A stretch of 7,846 bases of DNA from Deltaproteobacteria bacterium (GCA_016764955.1 JAESQZ010000214.1:1-7846), one strand, 5' to 3'. Shown: positions 1 through 7,101, counted from the first letter of the stretch. Program-made: numbers and translations. The notes: generated by a model from the letters alone, not told the origin.

Positions 1-1248
1 AACCGAGGCGAATTCGTCTCTGCGGAGTTTAAGCGTGTGGGTAAAGGTGGGAAGGAAGTGTGGATACAAGCTTCCTACAACCCCATTTTCGATTTGAATA
101 ACAAGCCTTTTAAAGTGGTTAAGTTTGCCACAGAGATAACGGAACAAAAACTCCGCAATGCCGACTATGCGGGGCAACTTCAAGCCATTCGGAAAGCTCA
201 AGCTGTCATTGAGCTTAATATGGATGGCACGGTAATTGAAGCCAACGATAACTTCTTAACCACGCTTGGCTACACAATGGAGGAAATAAAAGGCCGGCAC
301 CATTCCATGTTTGTAGATGACCAATACAGAGAAAGTACTGCCTATAAAGCCTTCTGGGAAAAACTCCGCCGTGGCGAATATGTATCGGGTGAGTTTAAAC
401 GCATGGGCAAAAATGCCAAGGAAATTTGGATTCAAGCCTCTTATAATCCCATCTTTGATTTAAGCGGAAAAGTTATCAAGGTAGTGAAATTTGCCACCGA
501 TATAACGGCCCAAAAACTGCAAAATGCCGATTATTCAGGGCAGATAGCTGCCATCAGCAAGGCGCAAGCTGTGATTGAATTCGATATGGATGGCACCATC
601 ATTAATGCCAACCAAAACTTCTTAGATACCTTGGGGTATTCGCTCAAAGAAATAGAAGGCAAGCATCACAGTTTATTTGTGGAATCGGGCTATGGAAATA
701 GCAGCGAATACAAAGAGTTTTGGGAAAAACTAAACCGAGGCGAATTCGTCTCTGCGGAGTTTAAGCGTGTGGGTAAAGGTGGGAAGGAAGTGTGGATACA
801 AGCTTCCTACAACCCCATTTTCGATTTGAATAACAAGCCTTTTAAAGTGGTGAAGTTTGCCACCGAGGTGACGGCCCAAAAACTTCAAAATGCTGATTAT
901 TCAGGACAGATGGCCGCTATCAGCAAGGCCCAGGCTGTGATTGAATTCAATATGGATGGCACAATCATTCATGCCAACCAAAACTTCTTGGATGCTGTGG
1001 GGTACACGCTCGATGAAATCAAGGGCAAACATCATCGAATGTTTGTGGAGCCTGCCTTAGCGCAATCATCCGAGTACCGTGCTTTTTGGGAAAAGCTTAA
1101 CCAAGGAGAATTTGAAGCAGCGGAGTTTAAACGCATTGGTAAAAATGGAAAGGAAGTGTGGATACAAGCTTCCTACAACCCCATTTTTGACTTGAATAAC
1201 AAGCCTTTTAAAGTCGTTAAATACGCGTCGGATATCACAGCCCAAAAG
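1..1248 (+). repeat. Tandem PAS-domain repeat array, exact 366-bp period
   Basis: Units are 1-150 (3' part only), 151-516, 517-882 and 883-1248, each full unit 122 codons with no indel between copies. Each carries the same landmarks: KAQAVIE near its start, MDGT, GY, a KGxHH or EGKHH turn, FWEKL, EFKR, WIQASYNPIFD, and KF/KYA followed by T-A/E-QK at its end. The array begins before the window, so the true copy number is unknown. High nucleotide identity at fixed register makes the array prone to unequal recombination and to assembly collapse. Confidence 0.95.
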
Positions 1249-3768
1249 GTTGAGCTCCAAAAAAGCCAAGAAGAGATGTCAAAAGCCAATGAGAACTTGG
1301 ATAAACAAAATAAAATCCGAGAGGCGGTTCAAAAACTTTCCAATGCGGTACGCGGTGAGCAGACATCAGCCGAACTTAGCAATAATGTCCTTTGCAAAAT
1401 AGCCGAAGGAATTAACATTCAAGTAGGCGCATTTTATGAGTTTATGGATGACAAATTGCGCATGTTAGGGAGCTACGCTTACACAAAACGAAAAAGCCTA
1501 TCGAACGAATATGGGCTTGGCGAGGGCCTGGTTGGACAATGCGCGCTTGAGCGTAAAACCATTACCATCTCTCAAATTCCCGCTGATTATATCCGGGTAT
1601 CTTCAGGACTTGGAGAGACCACACCCGGATCGATTATGGTAACGCCTATCATGCTTGAGGGGCGCCTGTTGGGTGTGTTGGAAATTGCCAAAATCGGGAC
1701 ATTTATCGATGATGACATTAGCTTCTTGGAGGAATCCACTGAAAATATTGCCATTGCTTTAAAGTCAGCAGTGGATCGCGAAAAGATGAAGGATTTGTTG
1801 GAAGAGACAAAAAACCAAGCTGCCGAAATGCAAGCTCAGCAAGAAGAGCTTCGCAGCACCAACGAGGAAATGCAGGCGCAACAAGACAAGCTTCAAGTAT
1901 CCAATGGCGATTTGGAACAAAAAGCCAAAGATCTGAGAGAATCGCAGGCCAACATTCAAAAACAAAATGAAGCACTTGAGTCTCAGAAAAAACTATTGGT
2001 TGATCAAAAGCAGGCCATTGAGCTTAAAAACACTGAAGTTGAAAAATCCCGTTTGGCGATTGAACAAAAAGCCGAGGAACTTGAAGTAGCAAGCAAGTAT
2101 AAATCTGAGTTTTTGGCCAATATGTCTCATGAACTAAGAACGCCTTTGAACAGCCTTTTGATTTTAGCGGAGTCCTTGGCAGATAATGACGATGGTAATT
2201 TGACAGTAGAACAGGTAGAGGCTGCTCAAATCATCCACAGTGGTGGCAAAGACTTGCTGAATCTCATCAACGATATTTTGGATCTATCAAAAGTAGAAGC
2301 TGGCAAGTTAGAGTTGGTTATCGAGGAAGTGAGACTTGATGAACTCTTAAATAACATTCACCGGCAATTTAAGGCGATAGCCTCTAAAAATGGACTTGAC
2401 TTTAAAATTGAAAATGGTCTTTCGCAAGATCTCGCGCTGAAAACCGATTCAAAACGCTTGGAGCAGATCCTCAAGAATTTTCTATCCAACGCCTTTAAGT
2501 TCACTGAGAAAGGTGGCGTGACAATATGCATTAATAAGCCTGATGATCAGGTCATATTCAGAAATGCAAACCTGGATTCGAAAAAATGCATTGCATTGGC
2601 TGTTGAAGATACGGGCATTGGAATTCCAAAAAACAAGCAGATGGCGATCTTTGAGGCCTTTCAGCAAGCCGATGGTTCCACCAGTCGTCAATATGGTGGT
2701 ACCGGACTTGGGCTTTCTATTTCTAGAGAGATTGCAAAACTTCTCGGTTGTGAAATTCAGCTTGTAAGTGAGGAGGGCAAAGGAAGTTCGTTTATCCTCT
2801 TTATCCCGTATTCTGGCGCATCTATCAGTCAGGGTAATGGTGAGATAAAACGACTCCTAAAAAAAAAAGTCTTTCAGGAGAACCCATATATCAGCAGCGT
2901 AGCATCGACGCGTCAAGTCCTAGTTGTTGAGGATAACCCCGTGACTCTAAAGGCTATTGAGAAGGTGATTAAAACGGAGGATATTCAACTAACTCATACG
3001 GTGAATGCGACGGAGGCCATTAAGGCCCTGACGACTCAATCTTTTGATGCCATGATATTGGATCTTGGATTGCCCGATATGAATGGTATGGCCCTCCTTA
3101 AAAAAGTATCAGAGCTATCAGTTGAGCTGCCCCCGGTGGTGGTTTACACCGCCCGGGACATGACAAGAAGTGAATACAACAGTCTCAATGCCTACACGGA
3201 GAGTTTTGTGCTGAAGGGCGCTAACTCTTCCGAGCGTCTGAAAGATGAGTTGCAGTCGTGTTTCAATAATCCAAAGAAGATGCCTCTTGCTCCTCCACGA
3301 GAAGCAATCAAACTTGGGAAAGGGCCCTCAAAGAAAAGCTCTGGAAACGCAGCCCCAGGAGCGCTTAAAGGAAAAATGGTTCTTCTGGTAGACGATGATT
3401 TGCGTAATACTTTTGCGCTTTCAGGCGCTTTGCGTAAAAAGGGACTCAAAGTTGTGATGGCGGATAATGGGAAATTAGCGCTTGAAAAGCTACAAAGCGA
3501 GCCCGATATTGAATTGGTCATTATGGATATTATGATGCCCGTTATGGATGGCTACGAAGCCATGACAGCGATACGACAACAGGAAAAATACGCAAACTTA
3601 CCCATGATTGCGCTGACGGCCAAAGTCTTGCCAGAGGATAGGAAAAGGGCCTTTGATTCAGGCGCAAGTGACTTTTTAACAAAACCTGTAGAGGTGCCTG
3701 CTTTGGTAAATGTCATTTCTAATTGGCTGGCTGAACCAGGAGAGAAGACGCAAGAAATTTATGCTTGA
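1..3768 (+). CDS. Multi-PAS/GAF hybrid sensor histidine kinase with two receiver domains (5' truncated)
   Basis: The frame is open from base 1 with PAS sequence, so the start lies upstream; 1255 residues are visible. Domains in window residues: tail of one PAS (1-50), three complete PAS units (51-172, 173-294, 295-416), GAF (about 440-593), Gln/Glu-rich coiled coil (594-700), HisKA with phosphoacceptor His710 in SHELRTPLNS, and HATPase with N-box Asn826/Asn830, G1 box DTGIGIP from Asp870 and G2 box GGTGLGLS from 899. Receiver 1 has acid pair Glu977/Asp978, Asp1021 and Lys1072. Receiver 2 has VDDD, Asp1176 in MDIMMPVMDG and a TKP lysine. All residues needed for autophosphorylation and phosphotransfer are present. 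Receiver 1 has Gly, not the usual Pro, after its lysine. No transmembrane helix is visible, so this part is probably cytoplasmic; the missing N-terminus could differ. The PAS type resembles those of chemoreceptors and BdlA-like proteins, which often bind flavin or haem, but the ligand here is unknown. The stop overlaps the downstream methyltransferase gene by 8 bp, suggesting an operon. Confidence 0.96.
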   Translation, partial: NRGEFVSAEFKRVGKGGKEVWIQASYNPIFDLNNKPFKVVKFATEITEQKLRNADYAGQLQAIRKAQAVIELNMDGTVIEANDNFLTTLGYTMEEIKGRHHSMFVDDQYRESTAYKAFWEKLRRGEYVSGEFKRMGKNAKEIWIQASYNPIFDLSGKVIKVVKFATDITAQKLQNADYSGQIAAISKAQAVIEFDMDGTIINANQNFLDTLGYSLKEIEGKHHSLFVESGYGNSSEYKEFWEKLNRGEFVSAEFKRVGKGGKEVWIQASYNPIFDLNNKPFKVVKFATEVTAQKLQNADYSGQMAAISKAQAVIEFNMDGTIIHANQNFLDAVGYTLDEIKGKHHRMFVEPALAQSSEYRAFWEKLNQGEFEAAEFKRIGKNGKEVWIQASYNPIFDLNNKPFKVVKYASDITAQKVELQKSQEEMSKANENLDKQNKIREAVQKLSNAVRGEQTSAELSNNVLCKIAEGINIQVGAFYEFMDDKLRMLGSYAYTKRKSLSNEYGLGEGLVGQCALERKTITISQIPADYIRVSSGLGETTPGSIMVTPIMLEGRLLGVLEIAKIGTFIDDDISFLEESTENIAIALKSAVDREKMKDLLEETKNQAAEMQAQQEELRSTNEEMQAQQDKLQVSNGDLEQKAKDLRESQANIQKQNEALESQKKLLVDQKQAIELKNTEVEKSRLAIEQKAEELEVASKYKSEFLANMSHELRTPLNSLLILAESLADNDDGNLTVEQVEAAQIIHSGGKDLLNLINDILDLSKVEAGKLELVIEEVRLDELLNNIHRQFKAIASKNGLDFKIENGLSQDLALKTDSKRLEQILKNFLSNAFKFTEKGGVTICINKPDDQVIFRNANLDSKKCIALAVEDTGIGIPKNKQMAIFEAFQQADGSTSRQYGGTGLGLSISREIAKLLGCEIQLVSEEGKGSSFILFIPYSGASISQGNGEIKRLLKKKVFQENPYISSVASTRQVLVVEDNPVTLKAIEKVIKTEDIQLTHTVNATEAIKALTTQSFDAMILDLGLPDMNGMALLKKVSELSVELPPVVVYTARDMTRSEYNSLNAYTESFVLKGANSSERLKDELQSCFNNPKKMPLAPPREAIKLGKGPSKKSSGNAAPGALKGKMVLLVDDDLRNTFALSGALRKKGLKVVMADNGKLALEKLQSEPDIELVIMDIMMPVMDGYEAMTAIRQQEKYANLPMIALTAKVLPEDRKRAFDSGASDFLTKPVEVPALVNVISNWLAEPGEKTQEIYA
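733..851 (+). repeat. 119-bp perfect repeat of positions 1-119 within the PAS array
   Basis: Bases 733-851 match 1-119 with no difference by direct reading, at an offset of 732 bp (two units). The intervening copy at 367-485 differs at many positions. The match breaks at 120/852 (t versus g), and scattered differences follow in the next bases. A 38-bp core (52-89, 784-821) is also shared exactly with the last unit at 1150-1187. This patchwork is what recent gene conversion or a two-unit duplication would leave. Confidence 0.93.
1825..1908 (+). repeat. Tandem 14-residue coiled-coil repeat in the kinase linker
   Basis: Two consecutive 42-bp units (1825-1866 and 1867-1908) both encode a segment beginning EMQAQQ, the first continuing EELRSTNE and the second DKLQVSNG. 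Fourteen residues equal two heptads, so the repeat keeps coiled-coil register. It sits between GAF and HisKA, where signalling helices usually carry the signal to the kinase core. Its paired Gln/Glu residues resemble the acidic and amide pairs modified in chemoreceptors; that parallel is only suggestive. Confidence 0.75.
2859..2868 (+). other. A10 homopolymer tract in the kinase gene (possible slippage site)
   Basis: Ten consecutive A residues encode the end of one Leu codon and three Lys codons, in the linker between the HATPase domain and receiver 1. The +1-shifted frame meets TAG at 2900-2902, and the other shifted frame meets TGA at 2928-2930. Loss or gain of one A, in DNA or by polymerase slippage, would therefore end the protein just after the kinase core, before both receivers. 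Whether slippage occurs cannot be told from the sequence. Confidence 0.6.
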
Positions 3769-4600
3769 AGCAGTCGTTATTTCTGAAAAAGATATAGAGA
3801 AATTGTCTGAACGTATCTACGAAACCCACGGTTATGATTTTCGTGGATACGCGCAGGCCTCTTATAAAAGACGTATCCATAACGTGCATTTCAAATTAAA
3901 GTGCAAAAACATTCAGGAACTCTCAGATAAAATTTTGAATGGTAGGAATTTATTCGATTCATTTTTGGCTGCTCTCTCTGTACCCGTGACAGATATGTTT
4001 AGAGACCCCATCTTCTTTCGGGGGCTGAAGACGCATGTGTTGCCGCATTTGAAAAGTTATCCATTTTTTAAGATTTGGCATGCGGGGTGCGCCACCGGGG
4101 AAGAGGTGTATTCCCTGGCCATCTTTTTACAAGAGGCAGGACTTCTTCAAAGAGCCATGATTTATGCCACGGATTTTAACCCCAATGCGTTGAGTCGGGC
4201 CAAGTCAGGAGTAATCCACAAAAAAGATTTTAATAAGTCTCAGATCAATTACAAGCTCGCGGGCGGTATGAAAGATTTATCACACTACGGGGCTTTCAAA
4301 AATGGGGACTTTGTTTTTGAAGAGCAATTGAGAGAAAAAATGACCTTTGCTTCACACAATTTGGTTCAAGATGGGAGTTTTGGTGTGATGAATCTCATTT
4401 TGTGCCGCAACACGCTGATTTACTTTGGCAAAAGAGTACAGATGAGGGTGTTGAGACTTTTTAATGACTCTCTCGTGCACCGGGGCATTTTTTGTTTGGG
4501 TTTCAAAGAAAGTTTGGATTGTATCGATGAAGAGCAGCACTTCGAGACTTGGCTCCTAAACGAAAAAATATATAAAAAACGTATCCGAGTAAAAATATGA
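3761..4600 (+). CDS. cheR: CheR-family S-adenosylmethionine-dependent protein methyltransferase
   Basis: A 279-residue protein, the usual size for a stand-alone CheR, which transfers methyl groups from S-adenosylmethionine to glutamate side chains. The N-terminal helical domain carries the basic YKRRI motif (35-39) and VTDMFRDPIFF (76-86), matching the family's T-x-FFRD signature with Met in place of the first Phe. The SAM-binding loop is HAGCATGEEVYSLAI (107-121), with Val where Pro is common. Asp138 in ATDFN is placed to bind the ribose, and LILCRNTLIYF (212-222) matches the family's CRNVLIYF strand. There is no C-terminal TPR or pentapeptide-binding extension. I chose ATG 3761, 8 bp inside the kinase gene, because CheR homology starts just after it; ATG 3710 is in frame but adds only residues read out of frame from the kinase. 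AGGAG at 3738-3742 is rather far upstream, so coupling to kinase translation is likely. No chemoreceptor gene is in the window, so its substrate is unknown. The symbol denotes family, not a proven chemotaxis role. Confidence 0.93.
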   Translation: MLEAVVISEKDIEKLSERIYETHGYDFRGYAQASYKRRIHNVHFKLKCKNIQELSDKILNGRNLFDSFLAALSVPVTDMFRDPIFFRGLKTHVLPHLKSYPFFKIWHAGCATGEEVYSLAIFLQEAGLLQRAMIYATDFNPNALSRAKSGVIHKKDFNKSQINYKLAGGMKDLSHYGAFKNGDFVFEEQLREKMTFASHNLVQDGSFGVMNLILCRNTLIYFGKRVQMRVLRLFNDSLVHRGIFCLGFKESLDCIDEEQHFETWLLNEKIYKKRIRVKI

Positions 4601-5190
4601 ACATCAAAGCCATTGTTATTGGCGCTTCTGCCGGCGGTATCTCCGCAATCAAAATAATTCTAGGCCGCCTTTCAGCTGATTTTCCTTGGCCGATTTTCTA
4701 CATACAGCATTTGGGGGCGGATCAAGATGCAAAGATTATTACGAGCATGTTGACGAAACAAATCAGTCTTCAAGTCAAAGAGGCAGAAGAAGGCGAATCG
4801 ATTTTGCCACATAAAGTCTACTTAGCGCCAGCGAATAAACATATGCTGGTTCGAAAAAGCAATAGGATTGAGCTTAGTATTACTGATAAAGTAAAGTTTT
4901 TCAGGCCATCCATTGATGTCACTTTTAAAAGTGCCGCAGCAAAATATAAAGAGAAACTGATAGGTGTCATTTTAACGGGAGCAAATGATGACGGGGCTGA
5001 TGGTCTCAAAGAAATTAATAAAGTTGGGGGTTATACAGTGGTTCAAGAGCCCTTGACCGCAACGGTCGACTGCATGCCCAAAAGTGCGATTAAAAAATGC
5101 AGCGTAAATCGAATTTTGACGCCTTATGGCATTGGAATGTTCTTGAAACGTCTTGCTGAAAAGCAATTAAAAGGAGCTATCGATGGATGA
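4597..5190 (+). CDS. cheB: CheB-type protein-glutamate methylesterase, catalytic domain only
   Basis: A 197-residue protein equal to the catalytic domain of CheB without the usual N-terminal receiver. The predicted triad is intact: Ser11 in IGASAGG, His38 in YIQHLGAD, and Asp132 in LTGANDDGADG. Other family landmarks are VYLAPANKHM (74-83), the RPSIDV stretch (103-108) and VVQEPLTATVDCMP near the C-terminus. It should hydrolyse methyl-glutamate esters and possibly deamidate Gln, reversing the neighbouring CheR. Canonical CheB is switched on by phosphorylation of its receiver; here that control is absent, or supplied in trans, perhaps by the separate receiver protein encoded next. The start ATG overlaps the cheR stop in an ATGA, with no clear ribosome site, so translational coupling is likely. 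Its end overlaps the next gene by 8 bp. Confidence 0.93.
   Translation: MNIKAIVIGASAGGISAIKIILGRLSADFPWPIFYIQHLGADQDAKIITSMLTKQISLQVKEAEEGESILPHKVYLAPANKHMLVRKSNRIELSITDKVKFFRPSIDVTFKSAAAKYKEKLIGVILTGANDDGADGLKEINKVGGYTVVQEPLTATVDCMPKSAIKKCSVNRILTPYGIGMFLKRLAEKQLKGAIDG
5171..5176 (+). promoter_or_regulatory. Ribosome binding site AAGGAG for the single-domain response regulator
   Basis: AAGGAG lies 6 nt before ATG 5183 and inside the 3' end of cheB. It is the best Shine-Dalgarno match among the gene junctions here and fixes the start of the receiver gene. Confidence 0.8.
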
Positions 5191-5554
5191 TAAAACAAAA
5201 GTTCTGATCGTGGATGATCGAGTCGAAAATCTTTTTGCTCTCAATATTTTGCTCAAGCCTCTTGGAATCCAAGGGATCAAGGCCAAATCGGGTGAGGAAG
5301 CACTGCAAAAACTCGAAGCGCATAAGGTCAAGGCAATTTTGCTTGATGTGAACATGCCTGGGATGAATGGTTACGAAACAGCCGATGCGATTCGTCAAAA
5401 TAGTGACTGGGCACAATTACCCATTTTTTTTGTGTCTGCCATGGATGAAGGTTCTGGGACCTACGAAGCGCAAAGCGAGCATGGAAATATCGAATATCTT
5501 TATAAACCCATAGACAAAGTAAAATTAGAAGACGCTCTGAGCGACTGTATTTAG
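5183..5554 (+). CDS. Single-domain response regulator (CheY-like receiver)
   Basis: A 123-residue stand-alone receiver with no output domain. The acid pair Asp11/Asp12 (VDDR), phosphoacceptor Asp55 in LLDVNMPGMNG, Ser85 in VSA at the switch Ser/Thr position, and Lys108 in YKPID are all present, so it should accept phosphate. The start is supported by the ribosome site 6 nt upstream and by the first beta strand beginning at residue 6. It could be a phosphate sink, a phosphorelay intermediate, or a diffusible regulator that binds a partner such as CheB; the sequence does not decide. It resembles the receiver of the adjacent cyclase (DVNMPGMNGYETA versus DVQMPGMNGFETA), so the two may derive from a duplication or share the same kinase. 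Confidence 0.94.
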   Translation: MDDKTKVLIVDDRVENLFALNILLKPLGIQGIKAKSGEEALQKLEAHKVKAILLDVNMPGMNGYETADAIRQNSDWAQLPIFFVSAMDEGSGTYEAQSEHGNIEYLYKPIDKVKLEDALSDCI

Positions 5555-5556
5555 GA
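5553..5556 (+). promoter_or_regulatory. Ribosome binding site AGGA supporting a TTG start
   Basis: AGGA, overlapping the stop codon of the preceding gene, is 6 nt before TTG 5563. The first downstream in-frame ATG (5623) would delete the receiver's first strand and acid pair, so the TTG is the likely start. Confidence 0.6.
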
Positions 5557-5562
5557 ACCATT

Positions 5563-7101
5563 TTGGAAAAAGTAGAGCGTTCAAAAATACTGGTCGTTGA
5601 TGATATCCCCGCCAACTTGGTGGGCATGCAGACTATTTTGAAAGCTCTGGATGTTGAAATAGTGAAGGCTAATTCGGGACCTGAGGCTCTATCGCTATTA
5701 CTGCGTCATCAATTTGCAATGGTTTTACTCGATGTCCAAATGCCGGGCATGAATGGATTTGAGACTGCAGAGCTGATGCATCAGGTCGATGAGTGTCAAA
5801 GTTTACCCATCATATTTGTAACAGCAATCGACAAAGACGAGCACTACGTGACGCGTGGTTATAAAACCGGTGCTGTAGACTACATTTCAAAACCCATAGA
5901 TCCCATGCGCCTTCGGGCAAAAGTGACCATTTTCTTGGAGTTGGATCAGCAAAAGAAAAAGTTGTCTGGTTTGCTTTCTAAAAAAGAAGAATTGCTACAT
6001 GTGGTCAAGCAGCAAAATGCTCAAATCGTTGAGCAACAAGAGCTTCAACAAGACGCGCTGGTTAAGAAGATCGAGATGCAAGACAAGCAGAATAAAGCTC
6101 TAAAGGTACAGCGCAAATTAATGGTTATCGCTGGAATTTTGGGTGTATTTAGCCTGGGTTTTATCGCCTATAATTTCAAGGTTTCTGCGGATAATCTGAC
6201 ACTCAGTGATAAGAACGTTAAAATCACCCAACTTAAAGACTCCTACAAACGATTCATTCCCCACGAAATGCTTGGGTTGCTGGAGCGTGAAGACATTGAG
6301 GACGTCGAATTGGGCGATCAAATCTTGCGAGCGATGTCCGTCATGTTTTTTGATGTCGTGGATTTTAGTACCATCACTGAGAGGCTCTCACCCAAAGAGA
6401 CGATATCACTCATTAACCAGGTGTTGTCTGCCGTTCAGCCTGAAATTAGAAAACATGGTGGGATTGTGAATAAATACTTGGGTGATGGTGCCATGGTTAT
6501 TTTTCCAAACTCAGAGGATGACGCTGTGCGTGCTGGTCTTGGCATGGTGCAAGCGATGCAGAAGATAAACGAAGAGCGCAGTAAAAATAACCTCGTTCCA
6601 CTGAAGCTTGGCATTGGTATTTCGAGCGGCCCTGTCATGGTGGGGACAGTGGGTGAAAAAGATCGAATGGAGTACACGGTTTATGGCACCACTGTGAATC
6701 TTGCATCTAGAATCGAAGGGCTTACAAGAAAGTACGGTGCCTATCTTTTGATTAACGAAGACGTATATTCACGCCTTACTTTAAAAACACGCGACAATAT
6801 GCGTTTGGTTGATCGTGTGCAAGTGAAGGGGCAGCAAAATCCAGCAACGCTTTATGAGGCTTTTGGTGAAGAAGCTCCGGAAAAATTGAAACTTTTGAAT
6901 GACACGAAAAGTGATTATGAAAAAGCGATCGTACACTATCAAAGCGGTCGAATCAAAGAAGCTCGGGCGCTGTTTGATAAGGTATTAAAGACGAATGAAA
7001 CGGATGCCGTCGCCAAATTTCATGTGGCTAAAATTGATAAACTGCTGGCATCAAATAGCTCTACGAATTGGTCGTCAATTCATGTCTTTGACACGAAATA
7101 A
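5563..7101 (+). CDS. Receiver-coiled coil-hydrophobic helix-class III adenylate cyclase
   Basis: A 512-residue fusion. The receiver (8-125) has Asp13/Asp14, phosphoacceptor Asp57, Thr87 and Lys110. A Gln/Lys-rich coiled coil (about 127-183) leads to a 20-residue hydrophobic helix (186-205). Next come a second short helix, the cyclase-associated RFIPHEMLGLL linker (230-240), and the class III catalytic domain (about 255-435). Metal-binding Asp264 and Asp308 (LGDGAM) are 44 residues apart, as in mammalian cyclases. Lys304 and Thr372 occupy the purine-specifying positions, a Lys/Thr pair that favours ATP, and transition-state residues Asn379 and Arg383 are present. It should therefore make cAMP, probably as a homodimer controlled by receiver phosphorylation. 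The C-terminal 60-70 residues look like a TPR-type helical pair (YEKAIVHYQSGRIKEARALF). Asp267 replaces the common Gly of the F-D-x-x-G-F motif. Translation probably starts at TTG, 8 bp after the receiver gene. The hydrophobic helix should be membrane-embedded, yet both flanking domains need the cytoplasm. Guanylate cyclase activity is less likely but not excluded. Confidence 0.93.
   Translation: MEKVERSKILVVDDIPANLVGMQTILKALDVEIVKANSGPEALSLLLRHQFAMVLLDVQMPGMNGFETAELMHQVDECQSLPIIFVTAIDKDEHYVTRGYKTGAVDYISKPIDPMRLRAKVTIFLELDQQKKKLSGLLSKKEELLHVVKQQNAQIVEQQELQQDALVKKIEMQDKQNKALKVQRKLMVIAGILGVFSLGFIAYNFKVSADNLTLSDKNVKITQLKDSYKRFIPHEMLGLLEREDIEDVELGDQILRAMSVMFFDVVDFSTITERLSPKETISLINQVLSAVQPEIRKHGGIVNKYLGDGAMVIFPNSEDDAVRAGLGMVQAMQKINEERSKNNLVPLKLGIGISSGPVMVGTVGEKDRMEYTVYGTTVNLASRIEGLTRKYGAYLLINEDVYSRLTLKTRDNMRLVDRVQVKGQQNPATLYEAFGEEAPEKLKLLNDTKSDYEKAIVHYQSGRIKEARALFDKVLKTNETDAVAKFHVAKIDKLLASNSSTNWSSIHVFDTK
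6118..6177 (+). other. Predicted hydrophobic/transmembrane helix inside the receiver-cyclase
   Basis: Codes for residues 186-205 (LMVIAGILGVFSLGFIAYNF), with no charged residue in 20 positions and basic residues (K178, K181, R184, K185) just before it. The positive-inside rule would place the N-terminal receiver in the cytoplasm. It is the only such segment in the protein. Confidence 0.8.

Noticed and set aside
1..1248. Repeats as a CRISPR array or mobile-element arrays
   Set aside because: The 366-bp units are coding PAS domains without spacers; the repetition is at domain level.
3192..3521. 109-residue open frame on the - strand
   Set aside because: It lies wholly opposite the receiver region of the kinase, has no recognisable domain, and the + strand coding is unambiguous.
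3710..3760. Upstream in-frame ATG that would lengthen the CheR protein by 17 residues
   Set aside because: The extension is the kinase C-terminus read in another frame, is basic and non-conserved in look, and CheR homology starts after ATG 3761.
5424..5431. T8 tract in the free receiver gene as a slippage site
   Set aside because: It encodes normal Ile-Phe-Phe of the receiver's fourth strand, and eight Ts is unremarkable for this composition.
5328..5627. 99-residue open frame on the - strand
   Set aside because: It is antisense to two clear receiver genes with strong motifs, and no ribosome site or family resemblance was seen.
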